A DNA stretch of 64,000 nucleotides from NCBI GenBank assembly GCA_024752435.1, contig CP103035.1, positions 806,001 through 870,000 of the forward strand, read 5' to 3'. Positions 24,930-34,806 of the stretch are shown here, piece by piece. The position numbers were made by a program, and so were the translations under genes. Within the stretch, counting starts at the first letter, position 1. Each line of letters opens with the position of its first letter. Source of the DNA: Allantophomopsis cytisporea. Its lineage: Eukaryota > Ascomycota > Leotiomycetes > Phacidiales > Phacidiaceae. Below the pieces are notes generated by a model. The model saw only the letters and a list, made by a program, of their open reading frames with translations. It searched no databases and was not told the DNA's origin.

Positions 24930-27121
24930 ATGGGCTCACCATCCCCCGCCCCAAACACCTACTCCCTCCCCACCTCCCTCCACCCCTCCACCGACACGCC
25001 CAAAAAACAACCATGGGCCTCCCGCCTCAGCAACCTCCTCTCGACCCGCCGCAGCGACGAGCGTCCCACAACCTCCACGTCCACGTCCACCTCTCACTCG
25101 CACTCGCACTCGCACTCGCACTCCAATCCTCACTCACGCCCCCAGGCGCCGCACCCTCCCGCCGTCGAGAAATGGTGGCACGTCCACCTCGGCCGCGGCC
25201 TCATGGCCGACATCAGACGCAGAGCCCCCTTCTACGTTTCCGACTGGACCGACGCCTGGGATTACCGCGTCGTGCCCGCCACCGTCTACATGTACTGCGC
25301 CAACATCCTGCCGGCGCTCGCCTTCTCCCTGGACATGTTCTCGAAGACGGACATGAGCTACGGCGTCAACGAGGTGCTGCTCGCTAGCGTACTGGGCAGT
25401 GTGGTGTTTGCTATCCTGGCGGCGCAGCCGTTAGTGATTGTTGGTGTTACTGGTGAGTTTTGGGATGGATACGCCTTGAGTGTGGACTGACTTGTGTTGG
25501 TTGATTGCAGGGCCTATCACTGTTTTTAATTAGTGGGTTCTGCTGCTTGGGATGCGTGTGATGTCTGCTGATTTCCGTCTAGCACCGTCTACGATATCAT
25601 GACGCCTACCGGCACTAACTACTTTGCTTTCATGTGCTGGATCGGTCTCTGGTCGCTGGTCATGCATTGGGTCCTGGCTCTCACAAATGCCTGCAATGCC
25701 CTCAAATATGTAACCCGCTTTCCTTGCGATATCTTCGGCTTCTATGTGGCCTTTATCTATCTCCAGAAGGGAATCCAGATCCTCACCCGCCAGGGATCTG
25801 GCGAGGAATTCTATCTCTCGGTTATGGTATCTCTCCTAGTCTTGGGCTTTGGATATCTTTGTGGAGTCTTAGGAACCAGTCCTTTATTTCAGCACTACAT
25901 TCGGCTGTTCGTCAAAGACTACGGTACTCCGTTGACGGTGGTGTTTTTCACTGGGTTCTGCTATTTTGGTAAGATGGCAAGTGTAAATCTGGCCGTGCTG
26001 CCCGTCAGCAAGGCCTTTTTCCCTACAGCGGATAGATCATGGTTTGTCCACTTTTGGGACATTAGAGTTGGAGATGTCTTCATTGCTATTCCCTTTGCAA
26101 TCCTTCTAACCATCCTCTTCTATTTTGACCACAACGGTAAGTTCTCCCATCTCCCAAGCAAGCTTTCGACTCATCCATTACTCTAGTGTCCTCCTTGATC
26201 GCCCAGGGTACAGAGTTTCCTCTCCGTAAGCCTGCAGGTTTCCATTGGGATATCTTCCTCCTAGGCGCCACAACCGGTGTAGCAGGCCTCCTCGGCATTC
26301 CCTTTCCAAACGGCCTCATTCCCCAAGCACCATTCCACACCCAATCGCTGTGTGTAACAAAGATTGTGACCGATCCCAACGAAGAAGGCGCCAATAAAGG
26401 GCATGTAGTAACAATAATCGACCACGTCGTGGAGCAACGCGTATCCAATCTAGCTCAAGGCCTCCTAACCCTCGGCACGATGACCGGCCCCCTTCTCATC
26501 GTCCTCCACCTCATCCCCCAGGGCGTGTTAGCAGGGCTCTTCTTCGTAATGGGCGTCCAAGCCCTCGTCGGCAACGGCATCACAGCCAAAATGCTCTTCC
26601 TAGCACGCGACCGCACGCTCACGCCAGCATCCGAGCCGCTCAAGCGCATCAAGCGGCGCGCGGCCATTTGGATCTTCGTCGGCGTGCAGCTGTTTGGCTT
26701 CGGGGCCACGTTCGCCATCACGCAGACCATTGCGGCCGTCGGCTTCCCGATCATCATCATCCTGCTGATTCCGGTGCGGACGTTCGTCTTGCCGAAGTAT
26801 TTCACGGCTGAGGAGTTGGCCTTGTTGGATGCGCCGACTGCGAGTCCGTTTACGATGGTTAGTGTTGGTGGGAACCATGGTGAGAGGACGGAGGAGGAGG
26901 ATCGCTTGCGTCAGAGTGATGGGCAGGTCAGTGGCGGCGAGGGTAGCGGGACGTCGGGTGATATGGGCCTGTTTGTGGATGCGCGGAGGAGTGAGGAGGG
27001 GAAGGCGGTTAGGGAGGGGAGTCGGAGGAGGGGGAGCTGGAGGTCGGATGAGAGGGAGGAGGTGGTGGAGAGTCTGGAGATGCAGGGGATGAGTAGGCGG
27101 AGTAATGTGCGGGTGGAGTAG
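24930..27121 (+). CDS. BOR1: BOR1-type borate/bicarbonate anion exchanger
   Basis: Plasma-membrane (or vacuolar) anion transporter of the SLC4-like HCO3 family; the yeast homologue exports borate. About 677 aa. Exons 24930-25452, 25511-25532 (22-nt micro-exon), 25583-26136 and 26187-27121; the joins restore TGPITVFNYTVYD, a hallmark of the family. The N-terminal cytosolic part has Thr-Ser and His-Ser repeats. About a dozen hydrophobic segments follow, with family motifs RRAPFYVSDW, GTSPLF, IPFPNGLIPQAP and PLLIVLHLIPQGVLAGLFF. The C-terminus is hydrophilic, Gly/Arg/Glu-rich and probably disordered. Exon 4 shows higher GC than neighbouring genes. Confidence 0.92.
25094..25121 (+). repeat. (CACTCG)n hexanucleotide repeat in the BOR1 coding region
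   Basis: In-frame hexamer repeat coding alternating His-Ser in the N-terminal tail of the transporter. Unit gain or loss would keep the frame. Confidence 0.85.
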
Positions 27122-27398
27122 ATTTGTGGGATACAGGTCGTTCTCGTATATGAACATACTATAGATGCATACATATACATAGAGAAATAATAATCAACTT
27201 TTTGGGAATCAAGACATTCTTCACCGGTGGTTGGTATATATAGTGTAGTGTACGTGACTCGGGTATACTAAGTAGTGAATCTACGTAGACCTGACATAAA
27301 ACTAACAAAAAAAACTCCAGAGTCCATCCGGACATGCATCTAATTACAGCGGTATACAATCATCAATGCCTCCATCATCCATAAGTGACAACCCAAGC

Positions 27399-29487
27399 CT
27401 ACAACGAGAACCCGATCGTCTCGCGATCATCATCAATAACCCTACCATACCTATCCAAAGTCAGTATGCACACACGCACAACTCAGCAGATGAAAAGCAA
27501 GCGAGGGAACTTACTCCAACAACAACCTAAAAAACCACACCTCCAAATCCTCATTCCTAAGCACCCGTTCCGCCCACTCACGGCCCGCAAGCGCCAGCCT
27601 CTGCGCCTCAATACGTCCCCCCTCCTCACCAGCAAAATACCGCACGCCCTCAACCCACTCCGTGGCCCTCAAGCTCAGTGGGATATAATGCACCCACGGC
27701 TTCAGCCACTCAGCATGCCACTCCCTGAATATAGCCATCTTGTAAACCAAGCTCCTACTCTTCAAGAACGCGTAGAAGCGCCCGCTGAAAGCATTGCCAT
27801 CGATATCGACGAGGTATTTATTCCGCCACGCCTCCTGCTGATCGGCTGGCTTGGCCATCTCGAAGAACTCGAGCTGTGCGCTGCAGTCGCCCGGGTCGCA
27901 CTGTCCGACGCCCGAGAACTTCACGTCGAACGTATCCTTGAAGTCGGTGCGGGGAACGAGTTTCGACGTCCACTTCGGCTCTGTCTCGGTCCCGAGGTTT
28001 GTTAGTATCTTCGCCTGGTCACCGGCGTTGATCTGCTGCACAATATGCTGGCGGTGTTGGCGACGCCAACCGCCGTCGCGCGAGAAACCGCCGGTCGTGC
28101 TGCCACGCCAGTACATTTTATCCTCCTTCTGTTGCCATTCGAAGTCTTTTTCCTCGTCGTACTTTACTTTACCATACCAGTACCACGGCGATGGGTAGAC
28201 GATATCTTGGAACGATGAGATTTTGGATTGCGAGAAAATAGGAAAGAGGTCGTGTACAACGTTGAATGCATTTGGCCGATCGAAGAACCCGAAGGAAGAG
28301 GAGAATGAGGGTGATTGGCAGATGTCGGAGAATGCGGTCTGGTTATAAATGAATCCGAGTTCGCCCAGTCCATAAGACTCCACGTTGTCTTGAGGGCCTT
28401 CATCCAAGGACCGCGAAGGGCTGTTTGGATCGCACGACATGCGCGAGTGTGTCCATGTAGGCTGATGAGGGAATTTGTTGAAGCGTGTAAGTGGATATTG
28501 CTCAAACCACGAGCCATCATTTATATCAGTTGGGCGATATGAGAAAGAGTTTCTCGGCTTCTCCACGGCAGCGGCCTTTGGCAAATTGACAGTCTTCGCA
28601 GTACCCACGAGGCGGGACAGGTCCTCGTGTGGCACCACCACTCTTGGTTCGTCGTGAAGATTGAAGGCGAGATCCATATCCGGAAGATACTGAACAAAGT
28701 GTTTGATCATTCCCTGTGTGGCATTCCGCTGCCACTCCCCACCACCATCAACTTTCTTTACTTTACCTTCTCGAATGAGCATGCCAAGAAGGGCATTGTC
28801 GTAACCCAGCGCTTCTTTCGCGCGGCGCCGTATGGTTGCTGGCTTCACCCCCCAGAATGGCGTCAGAGAATCGAGAATTGTATCATACTCATCGATAAGT
28901 TGTACGCCCTGTTTGACCGCGAAGTAATACCACTTATCAAAATTTGGCGGTGGTGCAATTCCATATCTTCGTCTGTATTCGACAATTGCCTCTTCGAGAG
29001 TCTTCGATTGCTTTGCTTTTACCAGCTCAAAATCCTTCTCGGCCTTTGCTATCAAGTATGGTATCGGATGGAACGCGGTAGGAGGTAGATTCACGGCAGC
29101 AGGAGGGTTCTCGGGCTCCGGTATCGTATTGCTATTGGGGCTATGGGAGGGCGATATCAATGGCAGTGACTTCGGAGCCGCATAGTCGCCGTTGATTGTA
29201 AAGGTACCCAAACCTCCAGGCCGGCGAAGGATGAGAAGGGTAATAGCGAAGCAAGCAAGCAAGCCCAGGAGCAGAACCAACTGTCTAGACCTCATCCTTC
29301 TCCGGGCGCGCTTGAGTATCGCATTGAACGAGGGTAAGGGATGGTCGTCGTGAGCGTGAGGTTGAGCGAGATCGTGAAGCAGAATGGGATGGCGATCGTC
29401 ATCTACGATACTATCCGTAATGGAGGAGATAGAGGGTCTTGAGATCTGGGCGCTCGAGCGCCGTTTCGTCTGGCCGGCCATGGCCAT
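27399..29487 (-). CDS. CAP10-domain glycosyltransferase, type II membrane protein
   Basis: Predicted Golgi glycosyltransferase of the capsule-associated CAP10 family (GT90), about 674 aa. Exons 27515-29487 and 27399-27450. The 64-nt intron (GTAAGT...GATAG) near the 3' end replaces an early stop with the family-typical tail EYGRVIDDDRETIGFSL. A basic cytosolic segment is followed by one membrane anchor at about residues 69-87 (LVLLLGLLACFAITLLIL). CAP10 motifs in the luminal part include KMYWRGSTTGGFSRDGGW, KYLVDIDGNAFSGRF and YAFLKSRSLVYKM. In Cryptococcus, CAP10 relatives act in capsule or xylose transfer; the donor and acceptor here are unknown. Start at ATG 29487, with a second in-frame ATG two codons later. 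Confidence 0.9.
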
Positions 29488-30844
29488 GATTGTGGGCGGG
29501 CAACACCCAGGTGTACAGAGTGCAAGGTTGGTTGTGTGGTGGTGGTGGTGGTGGTGGTAGTCCGTGATACCCCTGCCGCTTTCATCTCATAATTCTCATA
29601 GTGGCACTGTGACACACACGCACTCCCACATAATTCAGGTCAAGTAATCGAGCAAGATTGGAGGTGTAATTTCGATTGATTGACTCTTTTCACTTGTCGG
29701 ATGAGGTGCTGCTTTCAGGATAAGATCATTACAAGAGCATGATTCGCTTGGCGCTGGTTCTTCAGCTGCCAGGTTAAAAGTGGAGGAGGTTTAAAAGGGT
29801 TTAGAGTGCTTGGAGAGTTTAGAGGGGATTGATTGCGTAGAAATGGCTCTAAAGGTACTTTCTTTTGCCGCCAGAAGCAGGCTTAAGCAAGGGCCACCAT
29901 TCCAGTGGGTAACGAGCGAGTAATTAATTAATTCGTGGTACTCCTATATGGACAGTGACGGAGTGCCGTACGCAGTATGAATGAGGTATTGTGTGCGCAT
30001 GAGGCTCAGGTGTGGCGATGGAGAAATGAGACGATGAGCTACTCCACCAAAGCACGACTGTAAGACACCACGAACGGTGGATGTCAGTGGCCGGCCAGAT
30101 CAACGATGGTGATTGTGCCTAGGATTTCCAGTACATCCAGAGTTAGAGGAGCGGTGACTATTGTGATAGTGGTGATGGTGTAGGCGCTGATTTGATTTTA
30201 TTGTGCTGATCAGTTGGTGAATGCTTCATCTCAATCTTCCATCTCCATGTCCAGACTACCTATGGCTACGGTGCACCAGTGTCAGCTCTCTCCTTTCCCG
30301 CACGGCGTCCACCGTTGCTCTACTTCCTTGTACCTTAAGCTTTTGCTTTGGTGCTTCTTATAGTAGTTAGCCGTTTCCCCCAGGCACGAAAGCCTGGGCC
30401 TGAAATGAAGACGTTTGTGTCGATCGCTTTCTAGATGTCACGAGACCCGACTATGTTGGTCATTCGAGATATATATATATGGATAATGTTCTCTTTTCAT
30501 ACAAATGTTGAGAGTATATATTTGAATGACACTACTATCACAGCAATCATATTTGGGAGATTGCAGGTTAATCTGCGTACACAGGATAATTCACATTCAT
30601 CACAGTTCACCCAAAAATCACACTTCAAGAAGGTATAGTTAGCGTGAAATCATGAGTTTTGATATTGAACTTTTGATGCGTAGAGCTATCTAAAATTGTC
30701 CCGTTTTATCGAAACAAAATTCTGGAGGTGGCGTAACATCTTCGAGGACTGGTCTTTTGTGTTTGCCCATCTAATCATGCCCTGACCTCCTGACGATAGA
30801 TACAACACGACTCATGACTCCAAACGCCTTGGGTATCCCATTTT
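29488..30844. other. intergenic, CAP10 promoter and rps22 3' flank
   Basis: About 1.36 kb. It carries a (GGT)n run at 29537-29558 just upstream of the CAP10 gene. No supported gene or RNA is seen. Confidence 0.5.
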
Positions 30845-31447
30845 CTAGTAGAAGAAACCGATGATCTTTCCGGCGACGTGCTTGCGACGAGCCTCCTCGT
30901 GGTCCATGATACCGGCGGAGGTGGTGAGGACAATGTAACCGAATTGACGGGATGGAAGGAGCTTGACAACCCACTTCTCGAGGTCTGCGAGACGGACGTT
31001 GTATCTTGGGGAGATGACACCAGTCTTGTTGAGGCGACCGTTAAGCTGAATAACGATCTTACCGGAGCGGTGGTCATCAACCTCCTCGAACTCGCCAATG
31101 TAACCTGAGAAAAAAGAATGTCAGTGAATGTTGCGAGAATTTAAAAGCTGTACTTCATGTGAAAAATCAGAGAACGTGTAAGAAACTCGCATGGGTATAT
31201 GATCTATCGGCAACTTAAAGGACTATGGTCTATTGAATGGAGACCGTCATCTAGTTATCATGCCGAATGGCTTGGTGTTATGCATAATATAAAAGAGAAA
31301 ATTCATCGACATACCGTGCTTCTGCATAACAGAGAGGAACTTGACGATGACCTTGGAAGATGGTCTGATCAAGACTTGGCGCTTGCCAGCCTTCTCGGCG
31401 TTGTTGATGGCGTTGAGCGCATCGTTGAGGACGGAAGTCTTAACCAT
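30845..31447 (-). CDS. RPS22: 40S ribosomal protein S22 (uS8)
   Basis: Small-subunit ribosomal protein of 130 aa, the usual length. Exons 31315-31447 and 30845-31104, joined through QKHG|YIGEFEEVDDHRSGK. The C-terminus GKIIGFFY is diagnostic. The intron is 210 nt, much longer than its neighbours', and carries an H/ACA snoRNA (listed separately). A likely second intron lies in the 5' UTR. It is transcribed divergently from rps12, with 482 nt between the two start codons, so the promoters may be shared. Confidence 0.97.
31126..31265 (-). ncRNA. snR44: intronic H/ACA snoRNA, snR44-like (18S Psi106 guide)
   Basis: Lies inside the rps22 coding intron, same strand. Read 5' to 3' on the minus strand. 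The 5' hairpin has base pairs CGGCA (31261-31265) with TGCCG (31208-31212) and an upper stem GGTCT/AGACC (31241-31245 with 31227-31231). Box H is AGATCA (31200-31205). The 3' hairpin has base TGCGAG (31186-31191) with CTCGCA (31132-31137). Box ACA is at 31129-31131, three bases before the predicted 3' end. The 5' pocket arms GATAACT (31253-31259) and TTTAA (31215-31219) complement the bases either side of U106 in yeast 18S rRNA (UUAAA-UC-AGUUAUC, recalled from memory). The pocket lies 14 nt from box H, the canonical spacing. In yeast, snR44 guides this site from the RPS22B intron. The 3' pocket target was not identified. Confidence 0.85.
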
Positions 31448-31929
31448 TTTGTCGGATAGAGATTCTCAAATCGGTGATGATTGGGGATATGAGGTATCTG
31501 CGAGAAAAGTTTGGTGTTAGCCTTCATGGGCCTTGAGCATGGAGAGTGCCCTCATGATCGCACAAGGGTTCTTCAGCTCATTGTCGTGCAAAGAGGACAG
31601 CGTATCGGCATTCAATGATGGCTTGCGCACATCAAAAGATGCCGATTGCTACCTCTGCCTTCATGAAGGACCTCGGCGCATGATTTGAGCTGGGCAGTAA
31701 TACATACCTCTTTGGTTGGCAGAATTGCTGTTGTCGTGGTCGTGAACTTTCGTGATGTGAAAAGTTTGTGTGGGGGATATTTTCGCTAACGCACTAGCGT
31801 GGACTTTTCAGTAACCCTCGCGCACCAGAACCACTGAGGCCGCGATATTTTGGATGCTTCCGAATTTCTTCCCTTTTTCGAAACCAACTTCGAGGATCAT
31901 TTGACATTATCAACAAACAATCAATCAAA
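31448..31929. promoter_or_regulatory. divergent rps22/rps12 promoter region
   Basis: 482 nt between the start codons of two ribosomal protein genes read in opposite directions. Much of the rps22 side is a predicted 5'-UTR intron (31498-31707), so the true promoter core is probably at about 31710-31900. Coordinated expression is inference. Confidence 0.55.
31498..31707 (-). other. predicted 5'-UTR intron of rps22, with hairpin
   Basis: On the minus strand a donor GTATGT (31707) and an acceptor TCGCAG (ending 31498) bracket 210 nt. Inside is a hairpin with a perfect 8-bp stem ATCGGCAT/ATGCCGAT (31604-31611 with 31639-31646) and an inner GATG/CATC stem. Yeast RPS22B also has a 5'-UTR intron. 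Confidence 0.55.
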
Positions 31930-32511
31930 ATGGTATGTCGCAGAAAATGCGCAACGATGCGTTTTCAACTACGCCACTTGAAGTGCCATGCTAACGCACC
32001 GCATAGTCAGACGTAGAAGAGCCAACTTCCCCAGTCGAGGTCGCAGACGAGGTTGAGGTCAGCGCAGATGCTGCCGCCTCCAAGGGTCAGATGTCCGTCT
32101 TGGACGCCCTCAAGGGTGTTCTCAAGCTCTCCCTTATGCACGATGGTCTTGCCCGCGGTCTCCGTGAGGCTTCCAAGGCCCTCGACCGTCGCCAGGCTCA
32201 CATGTGTGTCTTGAACGAGGCATGCGAGGAGGAGGCTTACAAGAAGCTTGTTGTCGCTCTCTGTGGCGAGCACAAGATCCCTCTCATCAAGGTTCCAGAC
32301 GGAAAGCAATTGGGCGAGTGGGCTGGTCTCTGTGAGTATCTCAAGCATGGTTGACTAGTTGTGGGCTATGGCTAATAATTTTGAAGGTGTTCTCGACCGT
32401 GAGGGTAACGCCCGTAAGGTCGTCAACTGCTCTTGCGTTGTCGTCAAGGACTGGGGAGAGGAGTCCCAGGAGCGTTCCATCCTCCTCAACTACTTCCAGA
32501 CCGAGCAGTAA
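31930..32511 (+). CDS. RPS12: 40S ribosomal protein S12 (eS12)
   Basis: Small-subunit ribosomal protein, 150 aa. Exons 31930-31932 (only the ATG), 32007-32331 and 32387-32511. The first intron (GTATGT...CATAG) sits directly after the start codon, so splicing is needed to produce the protein. The second intron is 55 nt. The acidic N-terminus (SDVEEPTSPVEV) is followed by the core VLKLSLMHDGLARGLREA, ALDRRQAHMCVL, KLVVALCGEHKIPLIKV and the C-terminal NCSCVVVKDWGEE. It is divergent from rps22. Confidence 0.96.
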
Positions 32512-32970
32512 ATTCGATAAGGCTGGACGAGGTGTTTGTGTGATATATGGACTTGGGCTATAGGAATCGCAAACATCCGACATTGATGTAATCTCGGATC
32601 TTGGTGTTACTAGGGAACGGGCAAAATCAATGGAGTAGAATTGGACAACATTTTGGAACCATGCTTGGTGATATTGTGGTGACTGTATTTATGGGTGATA
32701 TCTTGATGCTGAATGATTTGCTGGGTTCGATGAGACAAATGTCTAGGCCCTGGGATAAGCAAATAGACTTGACATTTATAAACCGGTGTTATACGCCAGT
32801 CAAACATTCAGTGTCGTCTGCACTGTCTCGGGGCCAGGCGGTGCTGTTTTCCGGATTCACCTAGAACTTCCGAAGGTGCTTTAAAGTGATATGAAAGTGG
32901 TTTCCAGCACAGCCACCATTCTTCAATACTCCTTCGATTGCCGGTAAGGCTTTGCTAAAGCATCGCTATC
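32512..32970. other. intergenic, convergent 3' ends
   Basis: About 460 nt between the rps12 stop and the parvulin stop; should hold both 3' UTRs. Nothing else is seen. Confidence 0.5.
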
Positions 32971-33493
32971 CTACTTCCTGCCCTCGACCATGATGATATG
33001 ATAACCGAAACTGCTTTTGGCCTCTGCGTACTTTGGATTATTGACTGTACTGGCTTCAAGTTCAAAAGCCACAGCTTCAAAGGCCGGATCAAGTCCTCCA
33101 CGTGTCTTCCAACCCAATGCTCCACCTATCGTATCCAATGTGAGCTGTTTGCATATGGTATGTTGGGATGCGCCGCGGGAAATCTGGGAATGCTTGTTTA
33201 CCTTGTCTTGCCTTGTCCTCTGAGAACTCCCGAGCGACATCGTCAAACTTTCCTCCGTCCTTCAACTTAGCTAGGGCCTCCTCTTTCTTGCCATGCTTCT
33301 CACACTAAATGGCTGTCAGTAGCAGTTTCAAGTGTCTATAACTCACTGGGAAGGGATCACGTGCCAGAATGTGTCTGATGTTGATGGTTTGAGCACCTTT
33401 TGCAGCTTTCACGCCTTTGTCGCCCTCATCCTTTCCTTTACTTTTGCCTGCCGGTGCGACCTTCCCCTTGGCGGCAGCTTTGTCTTTCCCCAT
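32971..33493 (-). CDS. pin4: parvulin-type peptidyl-prolyl isomerase, Par14/pin4
   Basis: Peptidyl-prolyl cis-trans isomerase of the Par14 group, linked in other eukaryotes to ribosome biogenesis and chromatin. 134 aa. Exons 33347-33493, 33202-33304 and 32971-33125; introns 42 and 76 nt. The Lys/Gly/Ala-rich basic N-terminus (MGKDKAAAKGKVAPAGK) is followed by one parvulin domain: INIRHILARDPFP, CEKHGKKEEALAKLK, FSEDKARQGGALGW and the hallmark GYHIIMVEGRK at the C-terminus. There is no WW domain, which separates it from Pin1/Ess1. The first ATG of the frame is 33493; the frame is open further upstream without an ATG. Confidence 0.93.
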
Positions 33494-34027
33494 GGTCTTC
33501 AGTAGTCTTACTGTTGTTTTGATGCTGTTCAAATCAGCTCATGCAGAGCAGCTTTGGAATTGGAAGTCCCCTCCGGAAAATTATTAACCCAGACAGGCAG
33601 TAAGTAGGAAAGATTGTGGGGGAAATTACATGGGTCGGGGTTGGCCACGCATGTCACCGTATGACTGCGCTGAGACCAGTGAGTGATTCAAGCATGATCA
33701 TTGGACTTAGATATGGACAATCCAAAAGACCATGGTTCCTGCAGCGACTTACTCCCGATACTTGCATCAAATGAGACTTTTCTGAAAATATGTACCTGTT
33801 TCGTAAATCGCACCTTCCCTTTTCTTGGTCTTCGCAGCGAACCAACATATGTGTCTTCCGCCCACCTCTGTATCTCGATTATTTAAAACGTACGGTATCG
33901 GACTCTCATTCCCGGAACTTTTGCAGATTAAATCCCTCTTAATCCCTCTTAACGCCTCTCCATATCCAAACATCAAGTCTCTCAACTGGTTTTGTCGACA
34001 TCACCTTGCTACCGACTGCTCAAAAAT
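33494..34027. other. divergent promoter region, parvulin / cysteine dioxygenase
   Basis: 534 nt between two divergent starts. It contains a perfect tandem duplication of AATCCCTCTT at 33931-33950, about 80-100 nt before the cysteine dioxygenase start. No gene is seen. Confidence 0.5.
33931..33950. repeat. tandem 10-mer in cysteine dioxygenase promoter
   Basis: Two exact adjacent copies of AATCCCTCTT, within about 100 nt of the start codon. Could be a regulatory site or chance. Confidence 0.5.
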
Positions 34028-34806
34028 ATGGCTCCAGCATTAGTACAAGATTCATCAGACTCTGGATCTAGCATAGGATCACCTGAATCAAAAGTGATCC
34101 GACCGTCCGATGTAGATAGTTTTCATCAGCTCGTGGCCGACATAAACAACATCCTTGGACCATCCTCTGGCCTCGACTCCGATGAAGTCGACGTAAAGCA
34201 TCTGGAACAGCTCATGAACGATTACGTATCTCAGGAGGAACACTGGAAGAAATATGCATTTGCCGATCTGAGCAGAGGATACACACGAAATCTGGTGGAT
34301 GAAGGCAATGGCAAGAGTAACCTAGTACATTCTCTTCCCCTGTGGTAGTAACCATGCCATATCTGATCCTTTTCTACAGCTCGTTCTAGTATGGACTCCT
34401 GGCAAGGGAAGTCCGGTACACGACCACGCCGATGCGCATTGCCTCATGAAGGTATTGAAGGGAACGTTGAAGGAGACCCGTTTTGATTTCCCGCGCAACA
34501 ACGCTACGGCCCCTCAACCCATTAAGGAGACCGTATACAAGTTGAATGAGGTGACCTATATGGCAGACGAACTAGGACTACACAAGATCTCCAACCCAGA
34601 TCCTGAAAATGTGGCAGTGTCGTTACACCGTAAGTAGCAAGCGTTTCCCAACAGTATATCACAGTGCTAACCCGTATGATACAGTCTACACTCCACCAAA
34701 TGCTGCGCGCGAAGGATGCAATATTTTTGATGAACGTACTGGCAAACGTAGCCATGTCACGCAATGCAACTTTTACTCAGTATTTGGTTGCAAGGCTGGT
34801 CAATGA
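34028..34806 (+). CDS. cysteine dioxygenase
   Basis: Cytosolic non-heme iron enzyme that oxidises cysteine to cysteine sulfinate. 222 aa. Exons 34028-34324, 34380-34629 and 34685-34806; introns 55 nt each, the first with a weak donor GTACAT chosen because the reading phase and the family block GNGKSNL|LVLVWTPGKG require it. Cupin iron ligands are His113 and His115 (SPVHDHADAHC) and His182 (VSLHLYTPP). Cys120 sits five residues after the second His, as does the cross-linked Cys93 of the mammalian enzyme. The first ATG of the frame (34028) is used. In fungi this enzyme controls cysteine levels and sulfite production. Confidence 0.93.
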
